IMG/VR virus record: IMGVR_UViG_3300043465_000906
Coordinates: 1-26,347 of that record
DNA: 26,347 bases
Origin: a virus
Reading direction: 5' to 3' (one strand)
The notes beneath the pieces were generated by a model, which was given only the letters and a program-made list of their open reading frames with translations, was not told the DNA's origin and did not search any database. A program made the translations under genes and the position numbers. Positions 14,322 to 22,573 of this stretch are shown here, one piece after another (within the stretch, counting starts at the first letter, position 1; each line of letters begins with the position of its first letter).

Positions 14322-17072
14322 CTATTTTTTAGTTTTACTGTCCTTACTAGAATCATATTTATTCTTGTTAATTCTAGCAATTTCAACTTGTTTGTTTGCT
14401 ATATCTTCTTGCACTTGAAGCTTTCTTTCTTCAATACTCATCTTTTGAGAATGTCTAATATTGTCATCAGATTGTTTTTCTCTTTGTAAATCCATTTGAC
14501 TTTGGTACTGTTCTGTCTGTCTAATGTTTTTCATTTCATCCTGATAATCTGATATCTCATTCTTATTGATATCCTGCATTGCACCAAATCCAGCAGATCT
14601 AATTTCAGCAACAGTAATATTATTTGCAAGCTCTCTTTCTTGTTTATCAGCATCAGCTTGAATTTTAGCTTGTAACTGTTTCTCTTGAGATGCAAGTTGT
14701 TCTTGTTGCATTTGTTGTGCAGCTTGTTGCTCTTGTTGTTTCTGTTGTTGTATCTTAGCTTCAGAATCTTTAAGCACTGAGTTAAGCTCTGAGATTGAAT
14801 CTGACTGAACTAATTTACCTAAGTCATATATAGAGGCCCCTGTTGTATTATTCTGCATTGCCATAGACTTTAATTGTTCTAGTACAGCTCTGTGGTTTGC
14901 AGTAGTTGTACAGAATATATTAAGATCGCGCATTAGAAGGTCTGTGCCATTGATTTGAAAGTTTACCTTTTCATCATTGCCGGTTATGTATGTTAGTCTA
15001 CTGGAAGGTTTTGTAGAATGATAATACTGTGCAAGGTCAGTTCTCATCTGATGTACTCTTGGCATTAGATAATCACAGTGTTGAATAAAGAATACTTCTG
15101 TTTGAGCATAAGATGCTGCGGCAGCTTGTTCTACTCCGGTAGCAGTCATTTGTGATAACTGAGCACCCATACGTTGTGGGTTTACTCCTATAACTTCATA
15201 AGCCTGTTGCTTAAAGTGGTTAGCTAATTGTACCCTTGACATTAATCTTTCTGTCTGAGATAGATCTAGTTTTTGGAAATGCTGAAAGTTTAATGCATTC
15301 TCTGTATTTGTAATACTAGTATCAAGAGGTAGAATTTGAAAATTCTTCATTGCTGTATAGGCATTAGCATAATTTCCTTTTCCCCAGTCTTCACCCAAGG
15401 AATGCTTTGGTAAAGTATTTTGGTCAAGCATGATGATAGTACCAAGTTCATCTACCAGGATATCAGCTATTTGATTGTTGACAATGTTATATCCAATCTG
15501 GTATGGCTTCATTAAATCAATCAATGCAGTAGACTTTGTATTTCTATCAGAGAACACCGCTCCTTCTACAGGAAGCTTGCAACCATAAAGAGTATTATCA
15601 CCTTTAAATTGAAACTTTAAAGAGCTAATGTGGTTCTTATCTATACCTACATAGATAGGAGAGAATCCACCGGGGTTATTCATACCCCAGAAAGAAGGAA
15701 TGTTTGGTCCAATTTTTACACCACCCCACACTTCATTAATCCAAATCCAATCAATATGCTCACCATATACTAAATTGTCTTTAGTTTTATTCTTGAAAAG
15801 TCTAGTATCATAGATTGGTTTTTCTTCAACTTTGTAGTCTTCAGTTATTACTTCATTAATAACTTCTCCATTCTCAGCTACTTTAGTTAAGTTACCAACT
15901 TTACGCTGAGACTTCCAATATACTGTTGATACTCTTAATAAGTATGCAGTACCTTGATCATAATAATCTTCTCCCTCAGACAAAATCTGATTGATTATGT
16001 CTCCTTGGTTGATAACACTACCGTTCATTGCTGAGGTATACTGTCTGTAAGCAAGAGAAGGCATCTGAGTATTCCACTCATGTGATTTAGTTCCATCATA
16101 CATAGAACCATCATTTTGGATACCACCAATTGTATATCCTGCAGATCTAATTGGGTAAACAGCTTCTAGTGCTTCTAATTGTTCAGTTGTCATCTGATAA
16201 CCATAACGGTCAATAACATCTGATGCTGTCATCATGTCTGTTTTACCAACCCATTGTGACTGAGAAATATATCTTGCATCTGGAGATTTGTGGTAGAAAG
16301 TAATAGCTGGATTCCATAACTCTACTTCATAGTCATCCTCCATCATTCTAAAATGCCAGAATTCTCTATCTGTAATGAGCATGTCCCTGAAGCCTCTCTC
16401 TTCTAGTTCATCCATTTTAAATCTTTCAACATCTACTTTGTGCTGGTGAGTTGCCCACTCTTCAACCATTGATCTATAATCCTTCTTAAAGAATTGCTCT
16501 ATCTCTGGTAAAGTTTTAAGATTCTCTGGATTTAATTGTTGTTGTGCTTCTTCAGATTCTGGATCAAGACCTTGCTCTAACAAAGCTGCAGTAAGTTTAA
16601 TTTGAGCATCTGCCATAAGAACTTCTTCAACTGCAGCACGTTTTTGTTCCATCATCTCATTGTATGAGAACTCATCAACAGCTCTGTATGTTAATTTAGT
16701 TGATCTCTTAGCAAATTCAGCTACTAGAACATTAATAACATTAGGTATGATTGGGTAGAATCTTAACTCTAAAGCTGACTGATCCTCTTTAGTAAGAACA
16801 TCAACCATGTCTCTATAGTCATTATCTTCTTCAACTATATAATCTGATTTATCAATTACACCTTTAGCCAACTTATAGTTTTTCATAAGTCTTCTAGCAT
16901 TTCTTCTAATCTGCTTAAGTCCTTGCCACTCAACCCAGTCTAGATTCCATGCTGCCCACTGCTGATCTTTCTCAGCTTTTGGTAAAAATTGTAATGGCTG
17001 AGTAATACTACCAATTCTATTAGGTTTAGTTTTAGCCCCAGCTTTGGCTTGCATTGCGTTAATTATCTGCAT
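14322..17072 (-). CDS. Portal protein with a long Gln-rich C-terminal extension
   Basis: A 916-residue protein encoded 5 bases after the large terminase. The N-terminal third holds WAAWNLDWVEWQGLKQIRRN and KNYKLAKGVIDKSDYIVEED, a pattern I associate with portals of large Bacteroidota phages. The central region is rich in Trp and Tyr (DREFWHFRMMEDDYEVELWN, VYWKSQRKVGN) as usual for portal wing and stem, and the LSQTERLMSRVQLANHFKQQ helix region follows. From residue about 773 the chain becomes a Gln-rich low-complexity segment and then a coiled coil to the end (KMSIEERKLQVQEDIANKQV). It probably forms the dodecameric DNA gateway at the head vertex and docks the terminase. The extended C-terminus could be the barrel or an internal tail. 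The length is long for portals but normal in this phage group. Confidence 0.8.
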   Translation of the reverse strand: MQIINAMQAKAGAKTKPNRIGSITQPLQFLPKAEKDQQWAAWNLDWVEWQGLKQIRRNARRLMKNYKLAKGVIDKSDYIVEEDNDYRDMVDVLTKEDQSALELRFYPIIPNVINVLVAEFAKRSTKLTYRAVDEFSYNEMMEQKRAAVEEVLMADAQIKLTAALLEQGLDPESEEAQQQLNPENLKTLPEIEQFFKKDYRSMVEEWATHQHKVDVERFKMDELEERGFRDMLITDREFWHFRMMEDDYEVELWNPAITFYHKSPDARYISQSQWVGKTDMMTASDVIDRYGYQMTTEQLEALEAVYPIRSAGYTIGGIQNDGSMYDGTKSHEWNTQMPSLAYRQYTSAMNGSVINQGDIINQILSEGEDYYDQGTAYLLRVSTVYWKSQRKVGNLTKVAENGEVINEVITEDYKVEEKPIYDTRLFKNKTKDNLVYGEHIDWIWINEVWGGVKIGPNIPSFWGMNNPGGFSPIYVGIDKNHISSLKFQFKGDNTLYGCKLPVEGAVFSDRNTKSTALIDLMKPYQIGYNIVNNQIADILVDELGTIIMLDQNTLPKHSLGEDWGKGNYANAYTAMKNFQILPLDTSITNTENALNFQHFQKLDLSQTERLMSRVQLANHFKQQAYEVIGVNPQRMGAQLSQMTATGVEQAAAASYAQTEVFFIQHCDYLMPRVHQMRTDLAQYYHSTKPSSRLTYITGNDEKVNFQINGTDLLMRDLNIFCTTTANHRAVLEQLKSMAMQNNTTGASIYDLGKLVQSDSISELNSVLKDSEAKIQQQKQQEQQAAQQMQQEQLASQEKQLQAKIQADADKQERELANNITVAEIRSAGFGAMQDINKNEISDYQDEMKNIRQTEQYQSQMDLQREKQSDDNIRHSQKMSIEERKLQVQEDIANKQVEIARINKNKYDSSKDSKTKK
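14685..14756 (-). repeat. Gln-codon low-complexity tract within the portal gene
   Basis: A run of CAA/CAG codons with interspersed Glu and Ala (about residues 773-796 of the portal) appears on the plus strand as repeated ttg/ctg triplets. It opens the C-terminal coiled coil and is a likely site of length variation between relatives. Confidence 0.7.
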
Positions 17073-17077
17073 AACTC

Positions 17078-19282
17078 TTATTTAATATTTTTGAATGGTG
17101 ATCTTTTAAAATTCTGACCATTGCCAAGTTGGCCTCTTCCCATATGACGGAAAGGACTCCTATTTAATTTAAACAAATTTTCTGACTTTTGCAAGTTTTT
17201 AGCTGCATCATCCATGATTACTCTCTTTGAATAACCTCTGTTAGCTTGTTGAATTCTCATGAAAGCAACAAGTGCACAAAATGAAACCAGCCTATCCACA
17301 TTGACTCCATCTGAATATTCTCTCATTTCCTTTAGAAGCATAGGATCTGGAATCCTTTCAATACCATATTTGGTTCTTACAATAGTTCCATCAGGTTTTG
17401 TTTCTACATCTAATTCTTCTTTAGTGTATTCAATCGCATAACTTAACAAGTGAGCTTTAAATAATACACCTGTATTCTTCCAACCATACTCCTGGAATAC
17501 ATTAGCATTGGCACCAAGATCTTTCAAGAAAAGTATTTGACTCTTAGGTACTAAGAATCTTTGCTTCTTTCTAGAAATCATATACTGGATAAAAAGAGAA
17601 ATGTTATTCTCTATTACTGTCCATGCATTGTACCATTCTATGATAAGCTCTAATTGCTGGTGTGTTTTATTGATATCATCATATCTACCACACCATGATG
17701 CTACAATTCTATCTTGTTCAATGAAGGTCTCTGTCTCAGTTCCAGAAATCTTAGTTACCTCTACTGGAGCTTTCATTATATAGATAGAACATAATGATTC
17801 TGATGTTGTTGTTTTACCTTCTGATACAGGGTCAATAGAAGCGTAATACTGTCCGAAGGTTGGGTCAGGAATTGGTCTTTCCCATACAACAATACAACCA
17901 GTTTTATCTTCAGTCTTTTTAGATACTGGAAATTCAGAGATAGGTCTTTTATTACTAGTCTTTACACTTGGTTTTCCGTTCTCATCTGTAGAGATATCTA
18001 AAAACTCATAAGCATATTCTTTTTCTTCTATTCTTCTTTCCTGAGCTCCAATAAGATGTGTAGGAAATACAGATACAGTTCTATTAGCAAAGGCCTCTTC
18101 AATGTTTCTAGGATGCTGAGAGATTCTTAACTGGTAAGTTTCCGGGTCTAATTCTTTTTTCCATTTATCAAACTGTTCATCTAAAGCCTTTAATGCTTCT
18201 TCTACAAGTGAATTACCATATTGATCTATGTATGGTGGCATTGACCATTGCTCAGGAATAAATAATCCAGATAATCCTACAGTTCTATTCTTGTCTAGTA
18301 AGTTAGATTCAACAGCATAGATATCATTATCTGAAGGATGTAATATCATTTTTCTTAGTGGTTCACATTGTGATAAATCACCCACAGATCCTGCAGCTAT
18401 AAACATTCCTGTAGTAGTCAAACCAGATCTCATAGCAGGACGCATGTACTCATATGTTTTATTCATCTTAGGAGCAATCCCGGCCTCTTCATGAAAGAAG
18501 TATTTAACTGGACCCCCTACACCATTTGTAGGATCCTTTTCAAATGACATACCTTGTATAGTTCCTTTAAGACCTACTTCATTTTTTCTGTCACCTTTTC
18601 TTACCTCAATCTTCTGCTGCCACATCATTACTTTGCTTGGATTCATTGGACGGTACCAAGCTGTGTGCTCATTTAAGAATGCTGCATATTCATCTAAGAA
18701 TTTCCAAGAACCTTTTTCATTGATGTAATCTTTAAGACTTGCTCCAATCTTTAGTGTGACCCCTGCCTCAAACCATTGTTGACAAAGTAACTTTGCCATG
18801 TGATAATATGAAGATGCAATCTGACGTTTCTTTAATACTGCAACATGTTGATAATTAAGTTCAGCAAGCATTTCATAAAGAGCAAGATGATACTGGGCAT
18901 CTCTAATATCTGCAAATCCAAACTGTTGTATCTCTTTGTTAAAGATAGGTAAGAAGTTTAACCACATGTAATACTCCCGCGCTAGATACCAGTTCTTTTC
19001 TCCACTCTTAATTAAGACACCTTTTCTGCACTTAGCTTTTTGATCATCCCAATAATTTAAAAAGTCTTTTGATTTAAATGGAGCCATGGTATAAACATTC
19101 TGCATTTTAAATCTTCTTGATTCTACTGTAAATAGATCAGCACTTACTTCATCAAACTGATATTCACCTGGTTCTTTAAAAATGCTAAATAAAAAAGTAG
19201 CAAACTCTTCTCTAGTTTCAAAAGAAGTTATTGTCCAAGTACCGTTATCCCACGTAGGAATATCTTGATATATCTCACTCAT
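17078..19282 (-). CDS. terL: Terminase large subunit (ATPase and nuclease)
   Basis: A 734-residue packaging motor protein. The ATPase domain has LKKRQIASSYY at residues 150-160, in the place of Walker A but without the usual GKT/S. Walker B is VKYFFHEEAG at 259-268, with the EE pair typical of phage terminases, and MFIAAGSVGD at 293-302 fits the coupling motif. The RNase H-like nuclease follows: D484 in YYASIDPVSEG, E558 in WTVIENN and D663 in VNVDRLVSF. These three acids match the metal-binding triad. It would translocate DNA into the head through the portal (encoded 5 bases downstream) and cut concatemers. Its ATG shares one base with the stop of the preceding gene. Identification is secure; the Walker A is degenerate. 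Confidence 0.9.
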   Translation of the reverse strand: MSEIYQDIPTWDNGTWTITSFETREEFATFLFSIFKEPGEYQFDEVSADLFTVESRRFKMQNVYTMAPFKSKDFLNYWDDQKAKCRKGVLIKSGEKNWYLAREYYMWLNFLPIFNKEIQQFGFADIRDAQYHLALYEMLAELNYQHVAVLKKRQIASSYYHMAKLLCQQWFEAGVTLKIGASLKDYINEKGSWKFLDEYAAFLNEHTAWYRPMNPSKVMMWQQKIEVRKGDRKNEVGLKGTIQGMSFEKDPTNGVGGPVKYFFHEEAGIAPKMNKTYEYMRPAMRSGLTTTGMFIAAGSVGDLSQCEPLRKMILHPSDNDIYAVESNLLDKNRTVGLSGLFIPEQWSMPPYIDQYGNSLVEEALKALDEQFDKWKKELDPETYQLRISQHPRNIEEAFANRTVSVFPTHLIGAQERRIEEKEYAYEFLDISTDENGKPSVKTSNKRPISEFPVSKKTEDKTGCIVVWERPIPDPTFGQYYASIDPVSEGKTTTSESLCSIYIMKAPVEVTKISGTETETFIEQDRIVASWCGRYDDINKTHQQLELIIEWYNAWTVIENNISLFIQYMISRKKQRFLVPKSQILFLKDLGANANVFQEYGWKNTGVLFKAHLLSYAIEYTKEELDVETKPDGTIVRTKYGIERIPDPMLLKEMREYSDGVNVDRLVSFCALVAFMRIQQANRGYSKRVIMDDAAKNLQKSENLFKLNRSPFRHMGRGQLGNGQNFKRSPFKNIK

Positions 19283-19797
19283 TATGCATCATATGCTAGT
19301 CCTTGACCTCCGCGTACTTTGCTAGATTGCTCCTCTTGTAAGTCTTTATAAACTCCTTTGAATGAGGCTCTTATCTGATCAAAATTCTTTGCGGCTGCTA
19401 CAAGTGAATTAATATTTCCATCTCTTCCTGCTGTGATGGGTGTAGTTTCCATATACTTTCCAAGCCTATCAAGCATTGAAGACATTCCTTTATATGCTCT
19501 AGATGTAGGAGTTTCATACATTCTTTCACAAAATCTTAATGCTGCAAAAACTGTAGCATCTTCTGTTGAGAACTCTCCTTCAATCTCACGCATTATTATA
19601 GATTCTTTTTCAACTTCTGGAGTATGAAAGAAAGGATTCATATCTGGATTAGGACAAGTCATATAAAACAGATACTGGTAAATCTTAAGATGCTCTTCTG
19701 GATATTCATCCATTACATCTTTTAATGCCTTCAGTGTATAACAGTGCTCAGTAGGGATTACTGTTCTGTTTTGAACATCAAATAGTTTTATTAACAT
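19282..19797 (-). CDS. Unknown protein preceding the large terminase
   Basis: A 171-residue soluble, mostly helical protein that shares single bases with its neighbours at both ends, so it is translationally tied to the nuclease gene before it and to terL after it. Features seen are YYLFYMTCPNPDMNPF-type aromatic segments near residue 45, an acidic VEKESIIMREIEGEFSTEDA region and a helical FAALRFCERMYE. The C-terminal LQEEQSSKVRGGQGLAYD is polar. Its place just before terL is where small terminase subunits often lie, but I see no helix-turn-helix, so this is only a possibility. No family recognised. Confidence 0.6.
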   Translation of the reverse strand: MLIKLFDVQNRTVIPTEHCYTLKALKDVMDEYPEEHLKIYQYLFYMTCPNPDMNPFFHTPEVEKESIIMREIEGEFSTEDATVFAALRFCERMYETPTSRAYKGMSSMLDRLGKYMETTPITAGRDGNINSLVAAAKNFDQIRASFKGVYKDLQEEQSSKVRGGQGLAYDA

Positions 19798-20630
19798 TAG
19801 TGTTTTGTTTTAAGTTTATCTCTGTTGTCATTAATATAATGAATAATTGCCAATACTTCATCAACTAAATAAGGTATTGCAATTGGTAAAACTTCTTTTA
19901 CTATAGGATCTCCATGAAGATCACGCTTTGTTATTGGGTATCCCCAGTCATCTTCACCTTCAACTTCAAAAATTACATGATGAACAAATATTCTTCCTGG
20001 CTTAAGTTTTGGATTATGCTTAAGTATAATGTACATGTAGATGCTTAACTGTAAAGCATAGTGATAGAAATGACAATCATCAAGATTATCTACTGGAGGT
20101 AACAACTTAGTTGATTTACCTTCCCAGTCTACCCATGATTCTTTTTTAATTTCTTTGTTAGTTTTATAGTCAATGATATTTACTTTACCATTGACTACTT
20201 CAACTAAATCTGATTGTCCACAAATACCTACTGAACGTAGATATACCATGTGCTCAGGATAAACTCCTGGTTCAAGCTTTTGAGATGGAGCATGTCTTAT
20301 TCCATTATTCTCACCGGATGGTTTAAATACAGGAATAGTTACTCCTTCTCTTTCAATTGAAGCAAATGAACATATGTCATCTTCTCTTTGGTTATGATAA
20401 AATGTTCCAAGAGTAGTAGATCTATCTGCTTCATTTTTCCAAATTTGTTGTATTATAATAGGATCAACACCAGCCCACTTTGACTTCTTGTTTTTAGAAA
20501 CTCTTTCTGCAACCTTCTTTGTATCAAAAGGTATTTTAAAATGAGAGACAAGTGTTGTTACACTTACCCAATCAATGTTACTATCTTCAAGACTTTTGTA
20601 ACTGTGATCATCTGCGTTAAATACTATCAT
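19797..20630 (-). CDS. PD-(D/E)XK superfamily nuclease (RecB/Cas4-like)
   Basis: A 277-residue protein. Motif evidence runs in order: TLGTFYHNQRE (GTxxHxxxE-like, H79 and E83), then GQSDLV with D141, then NIIDYKTNKE with D154 and K156 as the D-x-K core, then QLSIY (Q194...Y198), the QxxxY motif of RecB/AddB-type nucleases. The substrate is probably double-stranded DNA ends or branches. Phages use such enzymes in recombination, genome processing or host DNA breakdown. It is encoded two genes before terL, with single-base overlap with the unknown gene, so a link to packaging or DNA end processing is possible. Only the nuclease domain is seen; there is no helicase or iron-sulphur cysteine cluster as in Cas4. 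Confidence 0.85.
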   Translation of the reverse strand: MIVFNADDHSYKSLEDSNIDWVSVTTLVSHFKIPFDTKKVAERVSKNKKSKWAGVDPIIIQQIWKNEADRSTTLGTFYHNQREDDICSFASIEREGVTIPVFKPSGENNGIRHAPSQKLEPGVYPEHMVYLRSVGICGQSDLVEVVNGKVNIIDYKTNKEIKKESWVDWEGKSTKLLPPVDNLDDCHFYHYALQLSIYMYIILKHNPKLKPGRIFVHHVIFEVEGEDDWGYPITKRDLHGDPIVKEVLPIAIPYLVDEVLAIIHYINDNRDKLKTKH

Positions 20631-20642
20631 TTTTTTTAATTG

Positions 20643-20993
20643 TTAAGCATTTTCAATAATTGAATCAGCTAATGTTCTAGCTGCCTTATCTTCTGACATG
20701 AACATTTTTTTAATATTACTTATTTCTTCTTGAGTAAACTTACCTTCCATACCAAGTATTTTGAGTCTTAGAAGTTTATTATCTAATTCAAGTTTATCCA
20801 TTCTTTCTTCTAAAAGAGTTGTAGGTGATCTATAAACATTTTTATGAGCTTCTGTTATTTGACTCCATAAACCATCTGCCATTGAGCCAGGTATTCTTTT
20901 AGTACTTATTATTGTTTCATCTGAAGTTGTTATTGAACTTGGCTTATATATTTCTTTTGCCCAATCATCTTCATTATTTGGATAGTCATACAT
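20643..20993 (-). CDS. Small unknown protein with a C-terminal coiled coil
   Basis: A 116-residue protein. Residues 1-55 are polar with no clear structure (MYDYPNNEDDWAKEIYKPSS). Residues about 58-85 form a leucine-patterned coiled coil (LLEERMDKLELDNKLLRLKI). The end (KFTQEEISNIKKMFMSEDKA) is helical and charged. It lies between the cysteine-cluster gene (4 bases) and the nuclease gene, inside the tight operon. An oligomerising adapter is possible. No family recognised. Confidence 0.6.
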   Translation of the reverse strand: MYDYPNNEDDWAKEIYKPSSITTSDETIISTKRIPGSMADGLWSQITEAHKNVYRSPTTLLEERMDKLELDNKLLRLKILGMEGKFTQEEISNIKKMFMSEDKAARTLADSIIENA

Positions 20994-20997
20994 AAAA

Positions 20998-21306
20998 TTA
21001 ATCTTTAAGGTTATCTAATGCATCTTCATCTTCTTCTGATATTAAAGAATTCCAACGTAAGTCAGGACAAGATGTAGATAGGGCTCTAACTTTAAAATGT
21101 AAAGAGCATCCACATAAATTACAACAAGGTTGAGTTCCTTGTACTACACAAGATTTACCTTCTTCATCTTTTCTAACACAGATATTACATATGGCCATAC
21201 GCTTTTCAGCAATATGCTCAACAAACTCATCTCTTATAATAGAGTTAGTTATCCCCTCCAGTATCTGTTTTCTGTTCTTCCAAATTTCTTTAAGATTTGC
21301 TTTCAT
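20998..21306 (-). CDS. Small cysteine-cluster (zinc-finger-like) protein
   Basis: A 102-residue protein with a helical N-terminus (residues 1-38, KANLKEIWKNRKQILEGI). A cysteine cluster follows: C40xxC43, C53, C61C62xxC65xC67 and C80 (motif PCCNLCGCSLHFKVRA). The CxxC...CCxxCGC...C layout is one I recall from small conserved proteins of Bacteroidota phages. It should bind one or two zinc ions. Its start overlaps the end of the HU-like gene by 17 bases, showing tight coupling. The role is unknown; regulatory or DNA-bound function is plausible. Confidence 0.7.
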   Translation of the reverse strand: MKANLKEIWKNRKQILEGITNSIIRDEFVEHIAEKRMAICNICVRKDEEGKSCVVQGTQPCCNLCGCSLHFKVRALSTSCPDLRWNSLISEEDEDALDNLKD

Positions 21307-21661
21307 TTCTTTTAGATTTAATGTTATCCTTTTTGATTTCCTGATCTGCTATTCTCTGCTCTAGTTTGATCAGTAGATCAAGTTTGTTTTCTACAGCCTT
21401 CTTATTAAAGTAAGCTCTGAAAGTAGAAGTATCATGATTACTTAAACTCTTGGTATATTTGGGTATTGCTTTCCTAATTAATCTAGGTTTTGCTACAAAC
21501 TGACCAAGACCATCCACATTTATTCTAGGATGTGCTAAGTTACTCATGTTCTCTCTTACTGCTTTATAATAGAATTCAATAAAGTCTTCTACTAAAGGTT
21601 CCGGAACATCTAGTTCATCAGCAACCTGTCTGTAAAGTTTATTTGCCTTCTTGGGATTCAT
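21290..21661 (-). CDS. HU/IHF-like DNA-binding protein
   Basis: A 123-residue protein. Residues 4-45 form the two N-terminal helices (KKANKLYRQVADELDVPEPL and VEDFIEFYYKAVRENM). Next comes HPRINVDGLGQFVAKP at 44-59, corresponding to the HU signature V-x-I-x-G-F/L-G-x-F at the helix-to-sheet junction. A basic arm (KPRLIRKAIPKYTK) follows, as in the DNA-binding arm of HU/IHF, then a helical Lys-rich tail. HU/IHF-like genes near packaging genes are known in crAss-like phages. It could bend DNA for packaging initiation or late gene control. It overlaps both neighbours (23 bases upstream, 17 downstream). Confidence 0.75.
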   Translation of the reverse strand: MNPKKANKLYRQVADELDVPEPLVEDFIEFYYKAVRENMSNLAHPRINVDGLGQFVAKPRLIRKAIPKYTKSLSNHDTSTFRAYFNKKAVENKLDLLIKLEQRIADQEIKKDNIKSKRNESKS

Positions 21662-22019
21662 GTGCTAAGAACTTATAATCTAATAACACTGTACCTTCTG
21701 TTTGAATCTTTAATGCTGGATTAAGCATAATCAACTTCTTATTCTCTGAATCTTTAACTACTAAACCATTCTTCTCAGATTTGTTTATAGAATTTCTTAC
21801 AGTTTGTGGAGACTTAAATATCCAATCCTCATCTGTAGAAGTATCAACACAAAAATGACTGAGCTCTATTGGCTGGTTAAAACTAAGCAATGTCAAACAG
21901 TTAAGATCAGACTCACTCATTGCTATATGATTAACATAACAATGAGTTAAAATCTGAAATTTTACTACATCCCACTTTGGCATCTTTACACGTTTCTCAA
22001 CTTGATTTACTAATGCCAT
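21639..22019 (-). CDS. Winged-helix-like DNA-binding protein
   Basis: A 126-residue protein. Residues about 15-45 are helical with a cysteine (KFQILTHCYVNHIAMSESDL). Then comes SPQTVRNSINKSEKNGLVVK followed by KKLIMLNPALKIQTEGTVLL. The order helix-recognition helix (TVRNSINKSEKNGLV)-beta wing is that of a winged helix-turn-helix like those of MarR or replication-initiator proteins. It may be a transcription factor, or act as a small terminase that marks DNA for packaging, given its place at the head of the packaging operon. Neither is shown. It overlaps the HU-like gene by 23 bases. Confidence 0.55.
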   Translation of the reverse strand: MALVNQVEKRVKMPKWDVVKFQILTHCYVNHIAMSESDLNCLTLLSFNQPIELSHFCVDTSTDEDWIFKSPQTVRNSINKSEKNGLVVKDSENKKLIMLNPALKIQTEGTVLLDYKFLAHESQEGK

Positions 22020-22023
22020 GATG

Positions 22024-22302
22024 TTATCCCTTTTTTAGTTTTCTTTCTTTTGGTTTATCTTCACTCTCTGGACCCTCTGCTGGTCTCTCTTGAGTTTCTT
22101 GCATCATCATTGCATACTGTATACCATACTGAGCACGTCTAAATCTTTCATGATCAATGTCAGCTAATAGTTTTTCATACTCATGTTGTGCTTTAAGATA
22201 AGGAAGAGACTCAGTGTAGAAAAGTAACATTTCTTCTTTTCTTGCTGTTAGTTCTTCTGCTGATAACTGTTGCTCAGCTTCATTAAATTGTTGGTTGTCC
22301 AT
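22024..22302 (-). CDS. Small helical charged protein, first gene of the packaging operon
   Basis: A 92-residue, almost entirely helical protein: an acidic Gln/Glu-rich start (DNQQFNEAEQQLSAEEL), then LPYLKAQHEYEKLLADIDHE, then the AQYGIQYAMMMQETQ helix and a charged, disordered tail (ESEDKPKERKLKKG). No family recognised. It is the first gene after the terminator and promoter-like box, with an A/T-rich leader lacking a Shine-Dalgarno sequence, and it lies 4 bases before the winged-helix gene. It probably works with the packaging or DNA-binding proteins encoded after it. Confidence 0.6.
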   Translation of the reverse strand: MDNQQFNEAEQQLSAEELTARKEEMLLFYTESLPYLKAQHEYEKLLADIDHERFRRAQYGIQYAMMMQETQERPAEGPESEDKPKERKLKKG

Positions 22303-22325
22303 CTTATTATATTTTAAAGTTTACA

Positions 22326-22333
22326 CAAATATA
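22326..22333 (-). promoter_or_regulatory. TAnnTTTG-type promoter box before the packaging operon
   Basis: The minus strand reads TATATTTG, an exact match to the Bacteroidota -7 consensus TAnnTTTG, about 23 bases before the ATG at 22302 and just after the terminator. I could not find a good -33 TTTG at the usual distance, so strength is uncertain. The preceding bases give TTGTATATT, shared with other candidate motifs in the window. Confidence 0.5.
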
Positions 22334-22360
22334 CAATTTTTGTTTAAACATATATAATGT

Positions 22361-22396
22361 AAAAAAGAAAATCCAGGCATACAACACACCTGGATT
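22361..22396 (-). terminator. Intrinsic terminator after the lysis cassette
   Basis: On the minus strand AATCCAGG (22389-22396) and CCTGGATT (22370-22377) form a perfect 8-pair stem with an 11-base loop, then a T-rich tail (TTCTTTTTT). It follows the 52-residue gene by 18 bases and separates the lysis cassette from the packaging operon. Confidence 0.85.
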
Positions 22397-22414
22397 ACTA
22401 TACTTTAAGTAGAC

Positions 22415-22573
22415 TTATCTATTTTTAATGGTAAAGTTGCAAATAGTTATCATATAAAATTCTCTAGATATATCAATCTCTACGGTAAAAAAATCAATTT
22501 TACCAATTCTAAAACGAATAGCAAACTTATCCCATTGCTTATTCTTTACTTTCCAGTTGTTTCTAAGTATCAT
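22415..22573 (-). CDS. 52-residue gene overlapping the end of the endolysin gene
   Basis: A short open frame with ATG at 22573 that overlaps the endolysin stop (ATGA) and ends with TAA at 22415-22417. It codes MILRNNWKVKNKQWDKFAIR, then FRIGKIDFFTVEIDISREFY and MITICNFTIKNR. The protein is basic, soluble-looking and probably beta-stranded. The ATGA coupling, the fit before the terminator and the lack of other use for the space support it as a real last gene of the lysis operon. No homologue recognised. Function unknown; a regulator or partner of the endolysin would fit. Confidence 0.65.
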   Translation of the reverse strand: MILRNNWKVKNKQWDKFAIRFRIGKIDFFTVEIDISREFYMITICNFTIKNR

